A stretch of DNA of 58,026 nt from Prevotella sp. (lineage in GTDB: Bacteria; Bacteroidota; Bacteroidia; Bacteroidales; Bacteroidaceae): assembly GCA_017645905.1 (NCBI GenBank), contig JAGCNO010000180.1:1-58026 (forward strand). Reading direction: 5' to 3'. Made by a program: the position numbers and the translations under genes. Under the pieces are notes generated by a model that searched no databases, had not been told where the DNA came from, and worked only from the letters and a program-made list of their open reading frames with translations. This document shows positions 50,836-58,026 of the stretch, one piece after another; position 1 is the first letter of the stretch; each line of letters starts with the position of its first letter.

Positions 50836-51921
50836 ATGATCAGGTATTTGATTCAAAAGGAGTTCCTGCAGATTCGGCGCAACTCGTTCATGCCGAAGAT
50901 TATCTTCATCTTCCCCATCATGGTGATGTGTGTCATGCCGTGGGTGATGAACCAGGAGGTAAAGAATATCCGTGTGGACGTGGTGGATAATGACCGTTCG
51001 ACGCTATCCCAGCAGCTCGTCCACCGCATCGAGGCTTCCAACTATTTCATCTTCAACGGCCAGAAAGCCACTTATAAGGATGCTTTGAAGGATATCGAGA
51101 CTTCGAAGGCTGACATCATCCTCGAAATACGCGATGGCAAATACCTTATTGCTGCTAATGCCGTCAATGGCACGAAGGGTTCGATAGGCTCAGCCTATCT
51201 CTCGCAGATTGTAAGTGAAGAGTTAAGATTGAAGAGTGAAGGATCGACTGCCGGACTCTCTACAGCGGTAGCAAATTCTTCATTCTTCACTTTTCACTCT
51301 TCACTTTTGTACAACAAGGGTCAGAACTACAAGGTCTTCATGATTCCCGCCCTGATGGGTATTCTGATGATGATGCTCTGCGGTTTCCTGCCTGCACTGA
51401 ATATCGTGGGTGAGAAGGAGAAAGGCACCATCGAACAGATTAACGTGACGCCCGTCTCGAAGTGGTCGTTCATTCTGGCCAAGCTGATTCCATATTGGAT
51501 TATCGGCCTGCTGGTGCTCAGCCTCTGTCTGCTGCTCTCGTGGCTTGTCTATGGCATTACCTGCCAGGGGCCGCTCTTGTTGGTCTATCTGTTGGCAATT
51601 CTTCTGGCACTGTTCTTCTCGTCGTTCGGACTCATCGTCTCCAATTACAGCGACACCATGCAGCAGGCCATGCTCGTCATGTGGTTCTTCGTGGTGTGTC
51701 TGATGCTGCTCTCAGGCCTCTTCACCCCTACGCGCTCTATGCCCGACTGGGCCTATCTGACCACCTATGTCAATCCCATGCACTACTTCGTCGATGCCAT
51801 CCGCACCGTCTTTGTCCGTGGCGGCACATTCCAGCATATCGCCCATCAGGTGCTGGCCTTGCTCCTCCTCTCCTCTATCATGGGTGTGTGGGCAGTGAAG
51901 AGTTACAAGAAAAACAGCTAA
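50836..51921 (+). CDS. ABC-2 type permease 2 (YbhS/YbhR-like)
   Basis: 361 residues from the ATG at 50836; a TTG two codons earlier is less likely. Same plan as permease 1: one N-terminal helix, a periplasmic domain, five helices with GEKEKGTIEQINVTPV. The pair forms the inner-membrane channel. An inverted heptamer pair (51215-51241 and 51276-51308) lies in the periplasmic domain and encodes VANSSFFTFHSSLLYN. Confidence 0.9.
   Translation: MIRYLIQKEFLQIRRNSFMPKIIFIFPIMVMCVMPWVMNQEVKNIRVDVVDNDRSTLSQQLVHRIEASNYFIFNGQKATYKDALKDIETSKADIILEIRDGKYLIAANAVNGTKGSIGSAYLSQIVSEELRLKSEGSTAGLSTAVANSSFFTFHSSLLYNKGQNYKVFMIPALMGILMMMLCGFLPALNIVGEKEKGTIEQINVTPVSKWSFILAKLIPYWIIGLLVLSLCLLLSWLVYGITCQGPLLLVYLLAILLALFFSSFGLIVSNYSDTMQQAMLVMWFFVVCLMLLSGLFTPTRSMPDWAYLTTYVNPMHYFVDAIRTVFVRGGTFQHIAHQVLALLLLSSIMGVWAVKSYKKNS
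51215..51308. repeat. Inverted pair of GTGAAGA heptamer arrays with AGCGGTAGCAAA core inside permease 2
   Basis: Left array GTGAAGAGTTAAGATTGAAG; right array with AGCGGTAGCAAATTCTTCAT followed by tcttcac units. The arms are reverse complements and can pair into a hairpin. Confidence 0.85.
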
Positions 51922-51924
51922 CAG

Positions 51925-51967
51925 TTAGAGCTTGGAATTAAGAATTGCTCTCAATTCCAAGCTCTAA
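51925..51967. terminator. Bidirectional terminator between the efflux operon and thrS
   Basis: TTAGAGCTTGGAATT (51925-51939) pairs perfectly with AATTCCAAGCTCTAA (51953-51967) around 13 nt, between convergent genes. Confidence 0.8.
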
Positions 51968-51985
51968 ACTCTTCGTTCTAAGACG

Positions 51986-53929
51986 TTAGAAGTTCTTCGT
52001 CTGCTCGGCCACCTCGGCGTTAATCTTGTCGATGAACTCCTGGATGGGCATGGTGCGCTGCTCGCCGCCGCCCTGCTGACGCATGGAGACGAGACCCTCG
52101 GCCTCTTCCTTCTCACCTACGATGACCATGTAGGGGATGCGCTTCAGCTCGTTGTCGCGAATCTTGCGGCCCAGCTTCTCGTTGCGCAGGTCGATGGTGC
52201 CACGTACACCCTGCAGGTCGAACTGCTTCAGGACCTTCTGGGCATAGTCGTTGTACTTCTCCGAGAGCGGCAGGATGGCCACCTGGTCGGGCGTGAGCCA
52301 CAGGGGGAAGTGTCCGCTGGTATGCTCGATGAGCACGGCGCAGAAACGCTCCATACTTCCGAAGGGAGCACGGTGAATCATCACGGGCGTCTTCTTCGTG
52401 TTGTCCTCGTCGGTATACTCCAGCTGGAAGCGCTTGGGCAGGTTGTAGTCCACCTGAATGGTGCCCAGCTGCCAGCGGCGGCCGATAGCGTCCTTAATCA
52501 TGAAGTCGAGCTTAGGGCCGTAGAAAGCAGCCTCGCCATATTCTACCTTAGCGTTCAGACCCTTCTCGGCACAAGCCTCCTGAATGGCTTTCTCGGCCAG
52601 TGCCCAGTCCTCGTCGGTACCCACGTACTTGTCGTGGTCGTTGGGGTCGCGCAGGCTTATCTGAGCCTCGAAGTTGAAACCGAAGGCCGAAAGCACGATG
52701 CCGATGATGTCCATCACGTTGAGGAACTCCTGCTTCACCTGGTCGGGACGGCAGAAGAGGTGGGCATCGTCCTGAGTAAAGCTACGTACGCGGGTCAGGC
52801 CGTGCAGCTCGCCACTCTGCTCATAGCGGTAGACGGTGCCGAACTCTGCGATGCGCAGGGGCAGGTCCTTGTACGAGCGGGGCTTCCAGGCGAAAATCTC
52901 ACAGTGGTGAGGGCAGTTCATCGGCTTGAGCAGATACTCCTCGTCCTCCTCGGGCGTGTGAATGGGCTGGAATGAGTCCTTGCCGTAGTGGTCCCAGTGA
53001 CCAGAGGTGATATAGAGGTTCTTCGAGCCGATGTGCGGGGTGATAACCTCCTGATAGCCAAAGCGCTTCTGTACCTTACGCAAGTGGTCCTGAAGGCGCA
53101 GACGCAACTCCGTGCCCTTCGGAAGCCAGATGGGAAGGCCCTTGCCCACCTTGTCGGAGAACATGAAGAGCTCCATCTCCTTGCCAATCTTGCGGTGGTC
53201 GCGCTTCTTGGCCTCCTCGAGCATGACGAGGTATTCGTCGAGCATTTTCTTCTTGGGGAACGAGATGCCATAGAGGCGCTGGAGCTGCTGCTTTGAAGCA
53301 TCGCCGCGCCAGAATGCACCGGCCACAGCGGTAAGTTTCACAGCCTTAATCTCGCCTGTATCGACAAGGTGCGGGCCGCGGCAGAGGTCTGTAAAGTTGC
53401 CCTGCGTATAAGTGGTGATGGAGCCGTCCTCAAGGTCCTGCTCGATGTGCTCGCACTTGTAGGTCTGACCGTCGGCAGCAAACTCCTTCAGAGCCACAGC
53501 CTTGGGCACCTCACGACGAACCACCGGCTCTTTCTTGCCAGCCAGCTCCTTCATCTTCTGTTCAATCTTGGGGAAGTCGCTCTCCTTGATCATCTCGCCG
53601 TTGGGCAGGAGCACATCGTAGAAGAAACCGTTCTCCACAGCAGGGCCAAAGCCGAACTGAACGCCAGGATACAACTCCTGGAGCGCCTCAGCCAGCAGGT
53701 GGGCACTAGTGTGCCAGAAAGTGTGCTTGCCCTGCTCATCGTCAAACTTGTAGAGCTCGATGGTTGCATCCCCGTTGATGGGGCGGTTCAGCTCTACGGT
53801 CTCGCCATTCACGCCGCAGGCTACAACGCTGCGTGCCAGAGCCGGCGAAATGCTCTCGGCAATCTGAAGCCCGGTGACGCCCTGCTCATACGAGCGAACA
53901 GAACCGTCCGGGAAAGTAATGTTAATCAT
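51986..53929 (-). CDS. thrS: Threonyl-tRNA synthetase
   Basis: 647 residues from the ATG at 53929, where the TGS domain ([17 protein letters not shown]) starts; an upstream in-frame start adds 12 residues without homology. Editing domain with FWHTSAHLL (HxxxH), class II catalytic core with MNCPHHC for zinc and threonine binding, and the C-terminal anticodon-binding domain. Essential cytosolic enzyme charging tRNA-Thr. Confidence 0.97.
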   Translation of the reverse strand: MINITFPDGSVRSYEQGVTGLQIAESISPALARSVVACGVNGETVELNRPINGDATIELYKFDDEQGKHTFWHTSAHLLAEALQELYPGVQFGFGPAVENGFFYDVLLPNGEMIKESDFPKIEQKMKELAGKKEPVVRREVPKAVALKEFAADGQTYKCEHIEQDLEDGSITTYTQGNFTDLCRGPHLVDTGEIKAVKLTAVAGAFWRGDASKQQLQRLYGISFPKKKMLDEYLVMLEEAKKRDHRKIGKEMELFMFSDKVGKGLPIWLPKGTELRLRLQDHLRKVQKRFGYQEVITPHIGSKNLYITSGHWDHYGKDSFQPIHTPEEDEEYLLKPMNCPHHCEIFAWKPRSYKDLPLRIAEFGTVYRYEQSGELHGLTRVRSFTQDDAHLFCRPDQVKQEFLNVMDIIGIVLSAFGFNFEAQISLRDPNDHDKYVGTDEDWALAEKAIQEACAEKGLNAKVEYGEAAFYGPKLDFMIKDAIGRRWQLGTIQVDYNLPKRFQLEYTDEDNTKKTPVMIHRAPFGSMERFCAVLIEHTSGHFPLWLTPDQVAILPLSEKYNDYAQKVLKQFDLQGVRGTIDLRNEKLGRKIRDNELKRIPYMVIVGEKEEAEGLVSMRQQGGGEQRTMPIQEFIDKINAEVAEQTKNF

Positions 53930-53960
53930 ATCTACAATATATGTTTGGTTTAAAAACGGG

Positions 53961-54022
53961 TGCAAAGGTAAACAATTTCCACAAACTGAACAATAAAAGC
54001 GTGGAAAATGTTTACCTTTGCA
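53961..54022. promoter_or_regulatory. 22-bp inverted repeat carrying a TACCTTTG box in each arm, upstream of thrS
   Basis: TGCAAAGGTAAACAATTTCC (53961 on) and its complement ending at 54022 match at 21 of 22 positions around an 18-nt centre. The left arm, read on the minus strand, is the thrS promoter box (53963-53970). The right arm carries the same box on the plus strand (54013-54020), which has no gene to drive. On the minus strand the hairpin is followed by CCCGTTTTT, so it could also end the upstream gene. Confidence 0.7.
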
Positions 54023-54069
54023 GCGATTTTCTCTATGGTGCGAGCTGCACCACAGTCAATTCTTGGCTC

Positions 54070-56226
54070 TTATCTGGTTCGGGCACCTGCCGTGTTGTAG
54101 GTCTTTCCGTCAGGCGTGACGATGATCAGCTTGCCATCCTTTATCATCACATAGGCACCAGCGTTGGAGGGAATTTGCAATCCCTGACTTGCCATCTTCC
54201 TGATGTTGATTTCGCGTATGCCAACGGGCACATCCTTCATGTCCTTGTAGAATATATCCGGGCAGAAGAATGTCTTGCACTCCAGATATACCTCACCCTT
54301 CGGGATAACCTCGCCTTCAGGAATCAGCTTGAAGTAATAATTTTCGGCCATGCCTTCAAACTTGTAGCGCAGCGGCTGCTTGGCCACAGCGGGCAAGCCC
54401 ACCTGAGTGCCGTCTGAGACATAGAGTATGCTGAGGTCTGCAAAGGCATCGTCGGCACGTGTCAGAGGCAGGTTATAGATGGCGCCAGGCTGGTCAGTGT
54501 TAATCAGAATGATTGACGACTGGCGGCCTTCCTCCAGCGGATACATATTGATGATCTGCTCTACCTCGTCGACACCGTTCACGGCATAAGCGTGCAGACC
54601 CACCTGCTTCTCAAGGTCAAGGGCGCCCTTAGTCACGTAGGCTGCCCAGGTCTTACCCTCGCCACAGGTCACCGTCTCGCAAATCACACCGGCGATGGTG
54701 ATGGCATTGCCAAACGCAAACTTGGCATCGGCACCGTAGGCGAATATCTTCATCGTCACGTTGCCCTTGAGATAGATGCTCGGGTCGGTTGTAGCAGTTC
54801 TCTGTGGAGCCGTTACGGTGAGTTGGCTCAGCGAGTCGGTCTTCACGGCGCTGAAGATGGTGTCCAGCTTGTTGCCGAACTCATCCTCTATGAGCACCTC
54901 AATCTTACCCGTAGTACCCGCACCGATAGGAGCTACCGGCACGGTTATCGTACCCACGTTGAACGTGAAGTCCTCGGCCATCTTGAAGCCCACCTGGATG
55001 TACTTCGTCTCGTCCTTTGCGGCCAGCATCTGTATGTGTGATGTCAGGGAGTCGCACAACACCGGGGTCACCGTGAGGCTGCCCACGTTCTGTATGTCGG
55101 TCATGCCGGTAAGCACTTCGCCTGCCTCACCAGTCTTCGATACCGTGCTGATGGAGCTTTCGGCAGTCTTGATGCTGGTGGTCCAGGTCAGCGTAGTGTT
55201 ACCTCCAGGATACGACGCACTGATATACTTGATGTACTGGTCCTCGCCAATCACAATGTCGATGGAGTCCTTGCGGGGGTCGGACACAGAGAGAAACGCC
55301 GTATGATAGTCGCCCTCCATACCCTTCTCAGGTGTACGGTCATTGATAGTGGTGGCAGCAAACTCGTTGGTGCCTGCAATCTTGAACACGGTACCATAGA
55401 CAGTAGGCAGGCGGAACATCGTGCCGGCCTTCACGTAGGTGTTTCCCATGCCAGCGCGCTGGGCATTGTCAAGCATACCCTTAGTGGCATCGCACTTCAT
55501 GCACACATCGGTGTAAGTGGCATTGAAGTTTGCCGGCTGGACATAGTGGCACACACCAGTGAACTTGGTAAACGTGGGTACGCTGTCGGGAGCAGAGAAG
55601 TTCCACACCGCCAAGGCCGTAGCATCGCCCAGGTCATTGCCGTTGTCCACGTAGGTCGGCTTGAGCACCACATTAGCCTCCAGCGTGTCCTTGGTGAACG
55701 TGGTGTCGTTAGGCACGTTGTCAACGTTGTAGGTTACGTTCACCGTCTTTCCCTTCTTCACAGCAGAACCGGTCCACGAAGAAACACTCGTACCATAGGC
55801 TCCGTTCTGGGGGCCTTTATAGTGGTAGAAGTTTCCTCCTACGTAGATGTGTCCTTGCCTGTTGGCATACTTCACGAACGGGGTGCCCTCGAAGATAAAC
55901 TTGAAGCACTCCACGTAGCGTGCCTCCACCGTAGCGTCGCCAGACACCGTCAGCGTGTAGGTGAAGTCCAAGGCACTCTCGTCCTTGACATTGTTGACGT
56001 ACCAGTCGACATAGTAGCCCACACCCTTTGGAGCGGTGAGCACCACCTTCGTGCCGTCGGCAACAGCCTGACCATTCACAACAGCCTCGCCACCTTCTGT
56101 CTTGGCGGTGAGCGTTCCTTCCCATAACTCAGGCATACCCTTAGCCGAGAAAGAAATGTTACCAGCCCATGCGCCCTGCACCATGCAGAGCAGCATAAGC
56201 ATCAAAAATGTAAATTTTGCTTTCAT
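54070..56226 (-). CDS. Large secreted protein with bacterial repeat-like domain, function unknown
   Basis: 718 residues from the ATG at 56226, where the signal peptide (MKAKFTFLMLMLLCMVQGAWA) begins. Residues about 25-105 look like the 'bacterial repeat' beta-fold (KGVGYYVDWYVNN, then TYTLTVSGDATVEARYVE). The rest is strand-rich without a recognised catalytic motif. The last 35 residues (AGAYVMIKDGKLIIVTPDGK, then YNTAGARTR) recall the pieces of a type IX secretion C-terminal signal, in an unusual order. Likely cell-surface or secreted. Alone with its own promoter. Confidence 0.6.
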   Translation of the reverse strand: MKAKFTFLMLMLLCMVQGAWAGNISFSAKGMPELWEGTLTAKTEGGEAVVNGQAVADGTKVVLTAPKGVGYYVDWYVNNVKDESALDFTYTLTVSGDATVEARYVECFKFIFEGTPFVKYANRQGHIYVGGNFYHYKGPQNGAYGTSVSSWTGSAVKKGKTVNVTYNVDNVPNDTTFTKDTLEANVVLKPTYVDNGNDLGDATALAVWNFSAPDSVPTFTKFTGVCHYVQPANFNATYTDVCMKCDATKGMLDNAQRAGMGNTYVKAGTMFRLPTVYGTVFKIAGTNEFAATTINDRTPEKGMEGDYHTAFLSVSDPRKDSIDIVIGEDQYIKYISASYPGGNTTLTWTTSIKTAESSISTVSKTGEAGEVLTGMTDIQNVGSLTVTPVLCDSLTSHIQMLAAKDETKYIQVGFKMAEDFTFNVGTITVPVAPIGAGTTGKIEVLIEDEFGNKLDTIFSAVKTDSLSQLTVTAPQRTATTDPSIYLKGNVTMKIFAYGADAKFAFGNAITIAGVICETVTCGEGKTWAAYVTKGALDLEKQVGLHAYAVNGVDEVEQIINMYPLEEGRQSSIILINTDQPGAIYNLPLTRADDAFADLSILYVSDGTQVGLPAVAKQPLRYKFEGMAENYYFKLIPEGEVIPKGEVYLECKTFFCPDIFYKDMKDVPVGIREINIRKMASQGLQIPSNAGAYVMIKDGKLIIVTPDGKTYNTAGARTR

Positions 56227-56254
56227 TATAACTTGGTTTATAGTTAAGTCGGTG

Positions 56255-56284
56255 CAAAGGTACGGAATAATTATGGAATTCAAA
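56255..56284 (-). promoter_or_regulatory. Promoter of the secreted-protein gene
   Basis: TACCTTTG (56255-56262) on the minus strand with TTTG (56281-56284) 18 nt upstream. It lies about 30 nt before the ATG at 56226. Confidence 0.65.
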
Positions 56285-56321
56285 ACATTATTAATGTTTT
56301 TTATAAATACATGCTGAGATT

Positions 56322-57194
56322 TCACTCCCCGATGCTAATGATGTACTCGCTCATGAACGAGGCGCCGGGCATGAGATGGTTGATGAGGGGCTTGTCCTTG
56401 AACTCGCCTTTGTAGCCGCGCGGGTCGCCGACGCCGTACCATGGCTCGAGGCAGACGAAGGGAGCATTCTTCTGATAGGGACTCCAGAAGGCGATGATGG
56501 GACACTTGTAGCTGAGGCTCACGGCCACCGATCCGTCGGGGTTGAGCAGCTCCACACAGCTGGTCTGGCTCTTGTGCAGCTTCACCGAGTCGTGGGCGAA
56601 GAACTCGTCGTCAAAGTGGATAAGACCGTCCTGAGAAGCAACGTCCACCTCGTCCATCTCCACCGAACCGTCGATGTGGCTCTTCAGACCCTGCAGCTTG
56701 CCGGGATTGTCAACTCTTAAAACGCCCTTCAACGGCTTGCCGGCCTCGCAGCCGGGAGCAAAGAAAGCAGGGTGACCGCCAATCTGGAAATGCATCTCGC
56801 GCTTGCCGGTATTCTCCACGTGCCACACGACGTGAATCTTGTTACCGTCCAGGCGGTAGCTCACGCCCAGGTTGAAGTGGAAGGGGTAGACCTTCAGCGT
56901 CTCCTCGCTCTCGTGGAGCGCAAATACCGCCTTCTCTTCCGTCTGCTTCACCAGCGTGAACGCCGTGTCGCGGGCAAAGCCGTGTCGCGGCAGGTGATAC
57001 TCCTCTCCGTCCACATAGTACGTGTCGTTCTCCACGCTGCACACAATGGGGAAGAGTATAGGCGAGCGCCTCGGCCAGTACTCCGGGTCGGCCTGCCACA
57101 GGTACTCCCGTCCCTCGTTGTCAATAATACTCTGGAGCTCAGCTCCCATCTCTGCGACCTTAACGGTCAGCTTCTCATTTTTCAGTTCAATCAT
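56322..57194 (-). CDS. Aldose 1-epimerase family protein (galactose mutarotase-like)
   Basis: 290 residues of the LacX/YeaD-like group: EYLWQADPEYWPRRSPILFP at the start, ARDTAF, HFQIGGHPAF with the catalytic His, and CLEPWYGVGDPRG with the Glu-containing end of the site. It interconverts sugar anomers or hexose-6-phosphate anomers in the cytosol. It lies 29 nt downstream of the antitoxin gene, probably on the same transcript. Confidence 0.88.
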   Translation of the reverse strand: MIELKNEKLTVKVAEMGAELQSIIDNEGREYLWQADPEYWPRRSPILFPIVCSVENDTYYVDGEEYHLPRHGFARDTAFTLVKQTEEKAVFALHESEETLKVYPFHFNLGVSYRLDGNKIHVVWHVENTGKREMHFQIGGHPAFFAPGCEAGKPLKGVLRVDNPGKLQGLKSHIDGSVEMDEVDVASQDGLIHFDDEFFAHDSVKLHKSQTSCVELLNPDGSVAVSLSYKCPIIAFWSPYQKNAPFVCLEPWYGVGDPRGYKGEFKDKPLINHLMPGASFMSEYIISIGE

Positions 57195-57223
57195 AATGTT
57201 ATATTCTTTCTTGATTATGAGTT

Positions 57224-57535
57224 TCAGAAAACAGCAGCAACCTTCCTAATGTCTTTGAGCATATTCAATATGGAAGAATCCTTGCGTGCTGTCTGCATAT
57301 TGTACTTGGTCTGAAGATACATCAAAGAATCTGCCGGTACGTCGAGGGCTGCCTCAAACATCAATGCTGTCTTTGCGGTCAGAGGCCGACGGGCATTTAG
57401 TATTTCGTTCACCACAGAATATGTCAGCCCCATACTTTCGGCCAACTGACGCTGGCTAATGCCGCGCTCCTCAATCTCGTCTTTGAGCACCTCGCCTGGA
57501 TGTGTGGGAAATGCCCCATAACCTAAGTTTCCCAT
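57224..57535 (-). CDS. higA: HigA-type antitoxin (XRE family), orphaned
   Basis: 103 residues. HPGEVLKDEIEERGISQRQLAE followed by the recognition helix TYSVVNEILNARRPLTAKTALMFEAALDV is the HigA/VapI antitoxin signature. A GGAG site precedes the ATG. In intact loci the toxin gene comes first. Here only 30 toxin codons remain (57553-57645), so the antitoxin has no partner in the window. It is likely to bind the palindrome at 57677-57693. Confidence 0.88.
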   Translation of the reverse strand: MGNLGYGAFPTHPGEVLKDEIEERGISQRQLAESMGLTYSVVNEILNARRPLTAKTALMFEAALDVPADSLMYLQTKYNMQTARKDSSILNMLKDIRKVAAVF

Positions 57536-57552
57536 AATAAGTTTCTCCTATT

Positions 57553-57645
57553 TCATTTGTAATGGTTTGATAATTCTATGAGGTTGCAAATGGTGATATC
57601 ATTATCTGCTGAGGATTTAAATTCTATGCGGTATTGGTCGTTCAC
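57553..57645 (-). pseudogene. Remnant of a HigB/RelE-like toxin (last 30 codons)
   Basis: Reading from GTG 57645, the frame gives VNDQYRIEFK, then ITICNLIELSNHYK and TGA, which matches the end of HigB-like toxins (a VNxQYRI strand and a final E-HY segment). The first two thirds, including most of the RNase fold, are missing; the sequence upstream is promoter and not coding. It lies 17 nt before higA, the normal gap. Non-functional as a toxin. Confidence 0.75.
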
Positions 57646-57652
57646 ATGGGTG

Positions 57653-57684
57653 CAAAGGTAATATATTTCTTTTATATTCGCAAA
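57653..57684 (-). promoter_or_regulatory. Promoter of the higB-remnant/higA unit
   Basis: TACCTTTG (57653-57660) and TTTG (57681-57684) at 20 nt, a near-ideal pair, right in front of the toxin remnant. Confidence 0.8.
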
Positions 57685-57693
57685 TTTTGCGAA
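57677..57693. promoter_or_regulatory. Probable HigA operator
   Basis: TTCGCAAATTTTGCGAA, perfect 8-bp arms around a single T, overlapping the -33 element. Position and symmetry fit autorepression by a dimeric XRE antitoxin. Confidence 0.65.
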
Positions 57694-57760
57694 CCTTTTT
57701 CTTGCAATTTCCCCTCAACTATCTTGTTTTTTTCCCTGCTCTCTCATTCTCATAGACACT

Positions 57761-57785
57761 AAAAAACTCCCACTGAGGCGGGAGT
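57761..57785 (-). terminator. Intrinsic terminator for a gene to the right of the window
   Basis: On the minus strand ACTCCC pairs with GGGAGT around 8 nt and is followed by TTTTTT. It would end transcripts that enter from the right edge, ahead of the higA unit. Confidence 0.75.
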
Positions 57786-57828
57786 GTACGCAAGTTCCCC
57801 CGTCATATATGAATTGTTATCTGCTGAA

Positions 57829-57949
57829 GTGTAGGGGCAGGCCCTGTGCCAGCCCGATTGTCCGTAAGGGCAAATTTCAGCTGCAAATGGTCTGCGTAAC
57901 ACACTGACCCTTATGGGTCATCGGGCGGGCACAGGGCCTGCCCCTACAC
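57829..57949. mobile_element. MITE-like element with 30-bp inverted repeats
   Basis: GTGTAGGGGCAGGCCCTGTG (57829 on) and its complement ending at 57949 match over 30 bp with one difference, around a 61-nt centre that has a smaller CCGTAAGGG/ACCCTTATGGG symmetry. No transposase frame is present. Similar GTAGGGGC palindromes are scattered in many gut genomes (recollection, not searched). Confidence 0.7.
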
Positions 57950-58026
57950 CGGTAGACAGCCTTAACAATCAGCAGTTTTGGAGCTTGAGTGAGTTGAATT
58001 CAGAAATCAACTTTAATCCTTGTTTC

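Noticed and set aside
53961-54022. Invertible promoter segment
   Set aside because: The inverted arms fit superficially, but the 18-nt centre is too short for the known Bacteroides invertible promoters and no invertase gene is nearby. Kept only as a symmetric regulatory or terminator hairpin.
57536-58026. A complete toxin gene or tRNA upstream of higA
   Set aside because: Only the last 30 codons of a toxin frame are readable. The GC-rich inverted repeat at 57829-57949 has no cloverleaf.

Overview
The window comes from a Bacteroidota chromosome, most likely a Prevotella-like member of the Bacteroidales. The evidence is many TAnnTTTG promoter boxes (usually TACCTTTG) with a TTTG about 20 nt upstream, a SusC/SusD glycan-uptake locus, DUF4230 and DUF6377 family proteins, a BACON domain, many lipoproteins with short SxC lipoboxes, and a Bacteroidales-type 1265-residue PurL. 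I can see no prophage, integrase, tRNA, rRNA or CRISPR array.

Layout. 1-9.3 kb is housekeeping: a partial ChrA-type transporter, purL, a small outer-membrane barrel, fabD, an M16 peptidase lipoprotein and the RNase P RNA (rnpB). 9.4-30.5 kb is an accessory lipid or pigment locus. Operon 1 (9581-17319) encodes a CrtI-like FAD oxidoreductase, a secreted esterase, a lysophospholipid acyltransferase-like enzyme, an MMPL/RND exporter, an acyl carrier protein and an AMP ligase. Operon 2 (20146-27514) encodes FabG, a FabF-type ketosynthase, a TagD-like cytidylyltransferase, an asparagine-synthase-like ATPase, a LicD protein, a small DMT-type membrane protein, a LolA-like carrier, a small secreted protein and a glycosyltransferase-acyltransferase fusion. 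A second CrtI paralog lies at 28904-30517. The parts list resembles an aryl polyene or flexirubin cluster but lacks dehydratase, thioesterase, ammonia lyase and a second ketosynthase. It has gained a CDP-alcohol/LicD head-group module.

30.7-43.5 kb is a minus-strand polysaccharide utilization locus: DUF6377 regulator, SusC, SusD, surface glycan-binding lipoprotein, GH16 endo-glucanase with a BACON domain, and GH3 glucosidase. The enzyme set predicts mixed-linkage beta-glucan or laminarin. 43.7-44.3 kb holds rplU-rpmA. 44.8-51.9 kb holds an AraC regulator divergent from a TolC / HlyD / double-ATPase / two-permease efflux operon. 52-57.5 kb holds thrS, a large secreted protein of unknown function, an aldose 1-epimerase family gene and an orphan HigA antitoxin with a 30-codon remnant of its toxin. 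The right edge ends in a 30-bp inverted-repeat (MITE-like) element.

The most unusual aspect is several short-repeat families that no ordinary annotation would name. (i) Five intergenic arrays of a 17-nt imperfect palindrome repeat at an exact 22-nt pitch. (ii) GC-rich palindromic elements sit in frame inside unrelated coding genes. (iii) A 19-bp palindrome occurs four times inside genes. (iv) Degenerate heptanucleotide repeats occur in leaders, linkers, signal peptides and coiled coils; where they are translated in coiled coils, the 7-nt repeat yields a 7-residue heptad. Family assignments come from motifs read by eye; no database search was possible.
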